Assembly (NCBI GenBank): GCA_001839685.1
Contig: MLAK01000971.1
Coordinates: forward strand, 1-43,047
Source: Tritrichomonas foetus
Lineage: Eukaryota > Parabasalia > Tritrichomonadida > Tritrichomonadidae
Reading direction: 5' to 3'
Length of the DNA stretch: 43,047 nt
In this document: positions 28,704 through 38,400 of the stretch, piece after piece
Numbering within the stretch: position 1 is the stretch's first letter
How the letters are laid out: each line of letters opens with the position of its first letter
Position numbers and translations under genes: made by a program
Notes under the pieces: generated by a model
The model's database searches: none
Told to the model about the DNA's origin: nothing
The model's input: only the letters and a program-made list of their open reading frames with translations

Positions 28704-29020
28704 NNNNNNNNNNNNNNNNNNNNNNNNNNNNNNNNNNNNNNNNNNNNNNNNNNNNNNNNNNNNNNNNNNNNNNNNNNNNNNNNNNNNNNNNNNNNNNNNN
28801 NNNNNNNNNNNNNNNNNNNNNNNNNNNNNNNNNNNNNNNNNNNNNNNNNNNNNNNNNNNNNNNNNNNNNNNNNNNNNNNNNNNNNNNNNNNNNNNNNNNN
28901 NNNNNNNNNNNNNNNNNNNNNNNNNNNNNNNNNNNNNNNNNNNNNNNNNNNNNNNNNNNNNNNNNNNNNNNNNNNNNNNNNNNNNNNNNNNNNNNNNNNN
29001 NNNNNNNNNNNNNNNNNNNN
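28704..29020. other. Assembly gap (317 N)
   Basis: The gap removes the 3' third of the copy B transposase and the following T-run/A-run tract. By alignment with copy A the missing sequence should be about 323 bp. Confidence 0.97.
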
Positions 29021-29616
29021 GTATAAGATGGGAAAATGTTTTTTTGATTCATAGAATCTTTGATTTCTGGTAATATTTGATGAAATTTGGCATTGTCAAG
29101 GATTAGAAAAGAATTCTGAGAATGTGTTGGAAGGGCTCCGACAAGTTTTTCAATAAACCCGTTAAATGAAATCGTGGTAAATGGCTCATTAGACAATGCA
29201 AAAAAAACTATTCCTTTATAAGTGATACAAGCAATTAAGTAAATAGGTTTGATGAATTTGAGGTTATGAACTGGCTTGTAAATAGCTCCTGTGAAGTTTT
29301 TGGGTACTATTGCAGAGTTGATACCAAGATTCCGGATATTGAATGGTTTTTCGTCAACTGAATAAGTATTTAAGTAATTTATCTTGTAAAATATTCGATC
29401 AGCAAGCACTGATGGGATATTATCTAATCGACAATCCGCAGCTCCAGTTTTGATTGTGCGTTTTTTAGTTAATTTTCGCATATTTAAACGAAAATATTCA
29501 TATGACAATTGTAAATTCGGATTTTGTTTTTTGAAATCTTCGTACATTATCGTTATGTTAAGATTTGGACGTACAGATGCAAAATATTGCTTGATTCTTT
29601 TTTGGATTGCAGTCAT
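29021..29616 (-). CDS. DD35E transposase, copy B (truncated by the gap)
   Basis: The first 198 residues of the transposase are visible from ATG 29616, including Asp88 and Asp174. The part with Glu210 and the C-terminus falls in the N run; by homology the gene should end near 28820. The visible residues are identical to copy A. A TCACAT box (29626 down to 29621) is 8 nt upstream of the ATG. The frame that a translation tool would draw through the N bases to 28672 is not meaningful. Confidence 0.88.
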
Positions 29617-29620
29617 TCTG

Positions 29621-29626
29621 ATGTGA
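29621..29626 (-). promoter_or_regulatory. Inr-like box of the transposase gene, copy B
   Basis: TCACAT on the minus strand with presumed +1 at 29624, identical in place to copy A. Confidence 0.55.
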
Positions 29627-29755
29627 AAATGAAATAAAAAATACCGCGAAAATTGAGACAAATTTGATTATCTTCTCGATTGTTTGAATGAATTGCCATA
29701 TTGGTCGAAGAATTGAAAGATAAGCGCGCCATTTTTGAGTTAAACATTCATCAGG

Positions 29756-29761
29756 TCACTT
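29756..29761 (+). promoter_or_regulatory. Inr-like box of the accessory gene, copy B
   Basis: TCACTT with presumed +1 at 29758, 10 nt before ATG 29768. Confidence 0.55.
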
Positions 29762-29767
29762 TACGAG

Positions 29768-30562
29768 ATGACACTCGAAAATTGGTTGAGTATCGATCCA
29801 GAAATCGTTGTCGATGTTCCTTCCTCCACTTCAGTGTACAACATCATTATTTCTACAGCTACAGTCCATAAATATAAACCACTCGAAAAAACTGTTTCAT
29901 TGTCTTTGAAAAAATCGCAAGATGTGCAAATAGTGGCCAAATCTGAAGATCTACAAACATTGTCGACGTTTTATAAATTCCTCAATACGGCGATGAACGA
30001 AATCTGTACTAATCGTTTTTTATTATGGCTGGTGACTGATGCTTGCAATGGTTTCATTGCATCATCAAGTCACCTTCATAACGCAGCGGTAGGTAATCAG
30101 CCGATCAAATTTATTCTTGGTTTAGTCCCCGAGAATGTGGTGAATAGACTCACAAAGCTCAAAAAAGGATCACGGCTGCCAGAAGAGCTACATAAATTAT
30201 TTGGTGAAACACCTGATATTTCAGTAATAGGGAGCAGCACTCCTGCAGCTGTTTTGGAGACAAAGAAAATTGAAAAAATGAAAAGTAGAACAGAAATAAT
30301 TGAAGCTACCAATCAGTTGGAGTTTTACCCAGCAGAATCAAAAAAAGAAGAAAAATCAAAACTTTTGAATAAAATAATTAATATACAAGTATTCGCCGAA
30401 TTCGCTGATATTCTGCTAGCAATTAATTCCACAATGTTTACCATGAAAAATCATCTTTACCCACGAGGTCGAATTCTTGACATCAATTACGACCTGATAT
30501 TTGAAATAATTAATGAAATCATTATGGCGCACATTCCGAGTGAAGAAAATGATGAAGATTAA
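29768..30562 (+). CDS. Transposon-encoded protein of unknown function (copy B)
   Basis: This 264-residue protein is identical to the product at 16583-17377 except that Arg replaces Gln in the SxLPEE segment (codon CGG against CAG). The single change seen is non-synonymous and conservative in size. The frame, start and Inr-like box are intact. The same open questions apply: no recognised domain, an acidic tail, and linkage to the transposase as the only functional clue. Confidence 0.85.
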   Translation: MTLENWLSIDPEIVVDVPSSTSVYNIIISTATVHKYKPLEKTVSLSLKKSQDVQIVAKSEDLQTLSTFYKFLNTAMNEICTNRFLLWLVTDACNGFIASSSHLHNAAVGNQPIKFILGLVPENVVNRLTKLKKGSRLPEELHKLFGETPDISVIGSSTPAAVLETKKIEKMKSRTEIIEATNQLEFYPAESKKEEKSKLLNKIINIQVFAEFADILLAINSTMFTMKNHLYPRGRILDINYDLIFEIINEIIMAHIPSEENDED

Positions 30563-31246
30563 GTCAGTTACACAAAATAGTTCCCGTAAACAATTTTTTC
30601 CAGTTTTACGTTGTTGGCTTTTTGATATAACATAATATATTTATTATTTTTAAATTTTTCCTCGAGAAAACATAAAATATATGTGTAACCAAGATTCAAA
30701 GATTAAAGGGGTCATGGAATTTCTTACGACTGATTACCATTTATCTTATAACTAATTCTTTCTGATCATTAATTTGTTATTTTGATTAAATTTTTCTGAT
30801 ATCTGATTCTTTTTTATATTTGATTCTTTGATGCAACAAAATAGTAATTGTGATTATACTTAAAATTATTTAACGATACTTAGTTTTGCTTTTTAATAAC
30901 CATTTCATTATCTGTTTACACAAATGAATAATATGGCATGATTTATTAATTAAAAACGGATTTTATTTCATGAATATATTTTTGCATCTTGAAAAAAAAT
31001 ATTTTTCTTTGCCATGATTGATCTATTCGGGTTAAAATTCACTTTCAATTAATTTGGTGGAGTGAATATTCCTGTTTACATTTTAGGACAAATTAAATAT
31101 TTGATAATTAATTTCGTTTTGGGTAATTGAAGTTTTATGATGGAGGATCAACTGTAATGAATTTTTCTCCCAGTTTGGACAAGAGAAACGGTCACGAAAA
31201 CAATTGCTTGGTGTCGAGATAGAAAACGGTAAAATTTTTTTTGTGA
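30563..31246. other. Noncoding arm of transposon copy B
   Basis: AT-rich subterminal sequence identical in content to 15899-16582. A 66-codon minus-strand frame at 31083-31283 runs out through the terminal repeat and begins without conserved context, so I do not call it a gene. Confidence 0.5.
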
Positions 31247-31273
31247 GAATTTTGAGAAAAAGTTGTACGAGTG
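31247..31273 (-). repeat. Terminal inverted repeat, copy B right
   Basis: Same 27 bp in inverted orientation. Outer bases are ATTTGATCAA. It lies 200 bp upstream of the giant coiled-coil gene. Confidence 0.93.
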
Positions 31274-31452
31274 ATTTGATCAATTTTATAAACGTACTTT
31301 CTCGTTAATTCACAACTTTTTCAGATAAATTCTTTTTTTAGAAAAATGTCGATTTCAATGAATTTCAATTAGGTTATCAATATTTCAATAAAGACTAACT
31401 TTTTAACTATTTCCCTCATCTCATTAACAACTTTTTAAGAGGATACGGAAAA

Positions 31453-31458
31453 TCATTT
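31453..31458 (+). promoter_or_regulatory. Inr-like box before the giant coiled-coil gene
   Basis: TCATTT with presumed +1 A at 31455. The usual leader length would put the start codon at about 31465-31475, where the frame has TTG (31473) rather than ATG. Confidence 0.4.
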
Positions 31459-31472
31459 TTTTATCGAAAGTT

Positions 31473-32447
31473 TTGGATCCTCCAAGAATTGCGTCCAAAG
31501 CTGGTTTAGCCCGATATCGCCCTCTCCAAGCAGGGATTGATAAAAGCGATTCAAAAAAGTCCAATCTCCCAAATGGCTGGTTTTACAATGAGCAGCAAGA
31601 AGAAGGCTTTTGGAAAAATCTTGAAGACGATGCAACCAAAAACATTCAACCATTCAATTTTGAAGAAGAAAATCAACATCGCGAAGTGATGAATGAGATG
31701 AACGATTCATCCTCAAGAATTAAAGCATTAATCGGAAAGTTTGATTACCTCGATCAAGAAGCAATGATAGAAATGCTTCACACAATGGGTGATGGCAATG
31801 ATTTTGAAGATGGTGAAGAAATTGCAAATACGCCGTCTGCTTTTTTAGAAGATGCTAAAAATAGTGTCTTTCAATATGTTAATGAAATTAAAGAATTATC
31901 TGATTCACAAGCATCACTGCTTGAGAATTTGAAATCATGGTTTAAGAATTTGTCTAATAATGAAACTTTTCTACAAAATGAAACACAAGGAAATTCAGAG
32001 TCATTTGACAAAACTAATGTTTTTGAATTTATTAGTGAATATATTCAAGAAACAGAAGAAAGAATGGAAATAGCACAAAATATTCATAGTGATGTAACCC
32101 ATTTTTGGATGGAGCAAATGGGAAAGTATAAAAAATCAGTAATTCAAAAAGAGATTGAAATAAAACAACTGAAAAAATCTCTCGAAATTGCTGCTGGTAA
32201 ATCCAAAAAAGGAAATAAAAAAGATAAAAGTGAAAAAAATGATAAAAATGACAATAATGACAAAAATGAAACAGATTTGCAAAAAAACTTAAAAACTCAA
32301 CTTCGAAAAGTTGAAGAACAGAAAAACACAATTGATAAATTGAAAAATCAGCTTCATGATGTTCAAGGTCAACTTGCTTTTATTCAAGCACGATCAACCC
32401 CATCATCTGAAAACTTTCAACTTAGAATTGCTGAAAGGGATAATTAA
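31473..32447 (+). CDS. 5' part of a giant coiled-coil gene, ending at an in-frame TAA
   Basis: The frame opens after a stop at 31425-31427 and has no ATG until 31689. TTG 31473 stands where the start is expected, 18 nt from an Inr-like box, and what follows (DPPRIASKAGLARYRPLQAG) reads like a genuine N-terminus. The 324 codons encode an acidic globular-helical region and then Lys/Asp/Asn-rich coiled coil (near KKGNKKDKSEKNDKND). They end AERDN-TAA at 32445-32447. The downstream 2,182-codon frame is in the same phase and continues immediately (CTA AGC CAA TCA). I read both as one gene of about 2,518 codons. Causes could be sequencing error, recent mutation (CAA to TAA), stop readthrough, or two genes. 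A start at ATG 31689 is the conservative alternative. Confidence 0.65.
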   Translation: MDPPRIASKAGLARYRPLQAGIDKSDSKKSNLPNGWFYNEQQEEGFWKNLEDDATKNIQPFNFEEENQHREVMNEMNDSSSRIKALIGKFDYLDQEAMIEMLHTMGDGNDFEDGEEIANTPSAFLEDAKNSVFQYVNEIKELSDSQASLLENLKSWFKNLSNNETFLQNETQGNSESFDKTNVFEFISEYIQETEERMEIAQNIHSDVTHFWMEQMGKYKKSVIQKEIEIKQLKKSLEIAAGKSKKGNKKDKSEKNDKNDNNDKNETDLQKNLKTQLRKVEEQKNTIDKLKNQLHDVQGQLAFIQARSTPSSENFQLRIAERDN

Positions 32448-32486
32448 CTAAGCCAATCAAAATACGAAAATGAAACAAAAGTGGAA

Positions 32487-35400
32487 ATGTTACAACAAAG
32501 AATAGCTCAACTTGAAAAACAAATTCAAAGGCTTCAAGGTGATCTTGTTGAAGAAAGAGAAAAATTTCAAATGTCAATGAATCAATTAAATACGGCCAAA
32601 AGTCGAAATAAAGAACTCGAAAACTCAATTCAAAAATATATTAAATTGTTAGAACTTGAAAAAAATAACCAAAAGCCCGCAGAGGTTCCTGTTGATACTT
32701 CAAAAGATGAACTTTTGGAGCAGAGAATGATGGAAATTGCCAGATGTAAAGAAGAAATGAGAGAATTGAAAATGAAGCATAGAGAAGAGCTTTTTTCACA
32801 AGCAGAAACTTTACGCTCAAAATTTGCTTCAGAAAAAAATAAACTTATTAGTTCAATGGGAGCTAAAGATAATCAAGCATTGCTTCAATCAATTGTTGAT
32901 GAATATGAAAAGAAACTCGACGAACAAAGGCAAGCTTATGATGACCTTGGTACCAATTTAGTCCGGCAATGGGGTGGAAAAGTTTCTCTTCTAACGAAAC
33001 AATATGAATCCAGAATCAAGAACCTACAAGCTTCAAATGAAGTTGCAATATTAAAAAAGAAAGAAGAAATTCAATTTGAAGTTCAAAAAGAAAAGCTTGA
33101 AATGGAAGAAGAATTAAATAGAAAAGTTCTCGAAATTTCTCAAATGTTTACAAATAAAATTGCCAAAATGGAAAGAATGCAAACTCGTTTACAAGCAAGA
33201 AATGATGCAATGATAGAAGAAATTAATAATTACAAAGATCTTTTAAATTTAAAGAAAATTGAAGAAGAAGTTGAAACTTCAAGAACACAAAAAAGTGAAG
33301 GTTCTGAAATAGAAGGAAATAACCCAATCGAAAGCTATGTTCATCGATTAAAAGTAATAAAATCTGAACTCGATGAACAAAGACAATGGGAATTAGAAAA
33401 GCAAAAGGATTATTATGAGCAACAAATTCAAAAAACTACAAGCTCACATCAAATTGAAATGAGAAATTTGCTTCTAAAGATCCAAGATTCACTTTCTAAA
33501 GTAAATTCTGAAGGGGAAAATACAATTACTGTTTCAGATGCACTTTCTAAAGTGTCAGATGCTTTTATAACATTGAATTTACAATGTGGAATTAATGAAG
33601 AAGAAGAACGTTCTGAAGAAATGATTTCAATTAAAGAAGCAACAGATCGAATGACACTGTTGAAGGAAAAAATTATTCACCTTCAAAATGAAAATAACGA
33701 GCTTCGTAAAGGCGATTTTTCATCTGATTTCACAAATTATGAATATGAAAATGAGCAGCTTAAAATGAGACTGAAATTTTTGGAATCACTGAAAAATGGA
33801 GATGGTGATGAAGCCCAAAAAAATTTCCAAAAAATTGAGGATGAATTAAGAATGGAACTTGATGTTAAAGACGCCATAATTGCACAATTAAAAGCGCATT
33901 TAGGACCTTGTCTTTTAGAAACAATTGATATATTTTCAAAAGCGCCATCGAAAAACGAAGCGAAGCCAATAACAATAATCAATACTCAACAACCACTTGA
34001 AAAAACATCATATCAAACAACTGTTAATACAAAGAATACCAATGATAGAATCATAAGTCCTCTGAATACAGTTAGAAAAAAGCTTGAACTAGAGATTAAT
34101 TTTGTTCCATTATACTTAGAAATACCTTTAGAGTATTTTATCGAAGAAGAAGAAGATTTTCCAGAAACAGAACAATCAAAAACTACAGAAATTAATCAGA
34201 GAAACGGTATGAACGTGATAAATTCCAAAAATGATGATAACAAAGAAAATATAAATGAAGATCTACCTAATATTACAAAAGGAAAGATTGAATTCCCGAA
34301 GAATCCACTACTTCTTGAAGAAAAACCATTAGATATGCCACCAATACCACAAAACCCTCTTCTTGTTGAAGAGAAACAGAAAGCTCAAAAGCCCATCATC
34401 AAAACCAAAATAAAAACAATCATTAAAGAAGTGCCTGTAATTGAATACCGTGAACCACTTCGAATAAAAGTGAAAAAAGATATTTCATCATCAGTTTCAA
34501 TTGAACTTTTCGAAAAACAGTATAATTTTATTTTAATTAAAGGACAGTCACTTACTTTGCAAACTAATCCACCAGCCAAACATGGTAAGATATCAGAAGC
34601 TACACAAGTTATTCATGAAAAAGCTTCTGAAACACAACCACTCAAAAGTATACCAGAAAAAGAAGAAAATCCAATAAAAATTGTGGATTCGACTCCACCA
34701 CCTCCAATTATAAATCAAGCACAATTTTTATTGCCAAATCCATTTACTGATCAAAATGAAGAATATGACAAAATTAACTCATATGATAAATCAAATTCTA
34801 ATACAAACTCTAATTCCAATATAAATTCACCAACTCGAAAAGTTGGATTACCACCACAATTTCAACCTAAAACCAGAATATTAAATAAGCATGTTGAACC
34901 ATTAATTCCACCACCCCCGCCAAAAGAATTTTCAAATGTGGAAACTAGTACTGATAAGGAATTATTAATTCCTTTAATTCCTCCACCGCAAATCATAGAA
35001 AAATTTCTTGAAATTCCAAAAGCCCAATTGATTATGTCAGATGCAATGTTTCACGTAAACATACCAATGAGATATTCTGCAATATCTACAAATGCTGTAA
35101 AAGTTGTAAAATTATCTGGTTCAAAAGTGATTTCCGAATATAGAATAGCTGATTTCGAACCAAAGCCACCACAAACCATTGTAATTACAGCTGATGAAGA
35201 TACAAAAGCGAAAATTGATGCACTTCAAGAACAAATAAAGAATATGTCCAAAAATACCACTGATCAGCAAGTTCGATCTGATATGCTTAAAGGAATTCCT
35301 GAAAGAACTGTTTCTTTTAGAGATAGAACAATTTCATATAAAGATAACATTATCGAATCATTAAAAGCAAGAATTGATGTATTAGAAGAACAAAAGCGTC

Positions 35401-38400
35401 GTGAAAGAGCGCAGAAATTAGCAGATATTAAGAAAAAGAGTCAAGAACTTTATTCGATTCCTAGAAATTTAACTGGACCTCTTCTAGTTGAACCAAATCC
35501 CAAAACAAAAGAAAGTATCGACAAACCACAAAATAAATTGACTGGAATGCAATTAACTAAAGAAAAAACAACTATTTCTTTTCATTCTCCACCTTTACCG
35601 ACACTAAATCCTGAAGACTCAACAATTAAAATTGATCCTACTAAAGAATTAATAAATTCTATTGACCCAATTGGTGATTCCATTAATATAATAAATGGAA
35701 ACATTAAGTTGTTATCAGCTAATATAGAAAGTGGAACACGGATTACTTCGATTTCTAAAGACGACATTGATGCATTTGAATCATTTTTACGAGCAACCAA
35801 AAATTATGATGAAAATAGTCAAAAATTTATTTCTCAAATTAAAGATAATGAAAAATTGTTCATTGACAATATTTTTCAACTTAATTCACTTCAAGTTAGG
35901 CAAAACCAAGCTCTTCTTCTGTTAAAAAATATCAAAAAAGAAGATTTGATTAGAAAGAAAGAACTAACTTTAGAAGAGAAACTGAAAATTCAGCAAAAGA
36001 TTTTGGATGACATTCAGCATAAATCAGAAAAAACAGTTGATTCAGTTGACCAGCTTCTTGTTTTACAACAAATTCAATCAGCAATTGAAGTTGTTGAAGG
36101 GTTTGAAGTTATTGAATCTAATGAAGAAGACAGTAAAATTCTTCGAGCATTAAAATTCAAAGTCATTGATTTTCAAGCAAAATTGAAAAATGGAAAAACT
36201 GTTGATCAAATTATTTTGGATACTTTAGTTATGCAAACTCAAAATTTTTTGGCAGGAATTAGACCAAAAACAGATACCAAAAAGGAAAATGAAGATCAAA
36301 CACTTCAGAGGCAAAATGAAAAATTAAGGCATCAAGCAAGAAAATATCGAAAAGCTCAAAAAACAGCAGAAAAGGAACTTTCCCTTCTTAAAGATAAAGA
36401 AGCAAGTCTTGAAGCCAAAATTGGTGTTCTTCAAGGCAGACTTTGTGAACAAAAAGAACTTGCTGAAAATTCGTCAACCATGTATTTTGCCCAAATGGCA
36501 TCAATTAAAGAAATCATGAATCAGTTCAATTCTGGTGATCCAAATAATAAAGATTTTGTAAACCAAATTAAAAACGAAGTGATGAACCTTCAAGTTATGG
36601 CAGAAACTGCTGCCCATGAAAAAGAAATTTATAAAACAAAAGCAAATGAAGCTGAAGATAGAATTTTACAAGCAGATTCTGAAAAAGCCTCTGCTGTAAG
36701 ACAATTAAATGAGCTTCAGGCAAAATTTGAAATTGTTGACAGTAAACTCAAAAAAGCAGTCGAAGACAAACTATTTTTCGATTCTGATATTCAAAAACTG
36801 AAAACTGAGAAGGCCATAGAAATTGAAGCAAAAATGATTTTAAATGAACAAATTCAAAAATTAATTGAAGAAAATGCTAAAATTGGTAGAAAATTGAATA
36901 AAAAGGTAGAAAAGCTCAGAAAAGCCAAAAATGAGATAAATGGTTTGAAAATGGAAAATGAAGAATTAACAATAAAATTAACTTTCGGGCATTTTCATAG
37001 ACATATTGTTCCAAAGATTGGAATTGGTACACAAACAATGTTTCATCGACGATCAAAACCACAAGATACAAAAACTGACAACAACCACAATAGTAATAAC
37101 AATCCTTCAATTTTACAACCTCAAGAAAATGAAATTAATAAAAACAATGAATCAAATAATATAAATGATATACAATCCAATACATCCAATAATTTAAATA
37201 CACCTCAAAATGATGAGTATAATATGAATAATAAAGATCAAATTAATATTAATGAGGAAGAAGAAGGTAATGATAATATTAAATTAACTGAAATGAAAAT
37301 GAATTCATCTGCTGATTACTCTCTTTCTAATTCACAAGGTCTTCCAATATCAAGTACAAATTCTTCCATTTTTGCTTCACAAGTTCAATGGGAAGAAGAA
37401 ATTGACCCTGATCAATATAATGTTGAATTAGCTGATGCCATGCCAACTTCAAGGCCAGATAACATTTTATCAATAGGTGAAAAAGCAGTAGAATCTGTTC
37501 ATCAGCCTCTGATTTATAAGAAGAAGCAGCCACCAGTTCAAACCTCATATCAAACACCAAAATCTCTAAAACAGAGACCAAAAACTATTGCAAAAGCAAC
37601 AAGAATGCAAATTAATCCTGAAGATCTCACAGTTGGAAATGTTCAACCAGGAAAAAGACAGCTTACTGGAGCAACCCAAGCACCAAAGCCACTGCTTCCA
37701 GGTAGAATGCAACAACATCCATCAAGTGCTCTAAACAACTTGAATTCACCGATTCTTGAACCACTTGAATCTGCTTTAACGACTGTTAATTTCAGTAACA
37801 GTACAAACATCAGCAGTAGTATCAATAGCAATGTTAGTAGTAATACAAACAGTCATGCAAACTTCAACTTTAATGGAAGGCATTCTGCTACTGAACCAAC
37901 ATCACCAAGAGGATATGGAAAAAAGATATTTCCATCAACACCAATGGCACATGCAACGCGTACAGAAAAAAATGTAATTTCACTTGCAGAAACAGTCAAA
38001 ATTACTCGATTTGAAGTTGATACACCACCACAAAGTCCACCAAAAACGCCTATAATTACACCTAAGATTCAAGCCAAGCGTCCAAGTAATACAGGAAGTG
38101 GTGGAAATTCATCAAGCATGCCAAATATGGTTGAAGTTCATCGTGTACTAGTAAGATTAAGAGAAAAATCTGCAAAACTTCAAAAGAAACTCGAAAAGAA
38201 GATGAAGTTTATAGATGAACTCAAGAAAAAACTTGCTGATGCAACACGTGAAAACCAAAATCAAAGACTTTCTATACTCCGAGCTGAAGAAGAAGCAAAA
38301 AGATCAAATTTACGATTTGAATCATTAAACGTTCGATATGAAATTATATCAAAAGAGCTTTCTTCTAAAGAAGAAGAACTAACTGAATGCAAACGAGATC

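Larger units (their letters stand above)
28097..31273 (-). mobile_element. Two-gene DDE DNA transposon, copy B (inverted, with assembly gap)
   Basis: This is copy A in reverse orientation: same 27-bp terminal inverted repeats, same divergent pair of genes, and near-identical noncoding parts. It spans 3177 bp including 317 N. The missing stretch corresponds to 323 bp of copy A (18125-18447), so the true length is probably the same 3183 bp. The only protein difference I noticed is Arg for Gln in the accessory protein (base 30174 versus 16971). Such identity means very recent transposition, gene conversion, or assembly from one set of reads. Confidence 0.88.

Noticed and set aside
28649..29054. 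Frames running through the N gap
   Set aside because: They exist only because N bases contain no stop codons.
15872..31273. Maverick/Polinton element, which is common in trichomonads
   Set aside because: The elements are only 3.2 kb and lack polymerase B, retroviral-type integrase and capsid genes, and the DDE pattern is IS630/Tc1-like.
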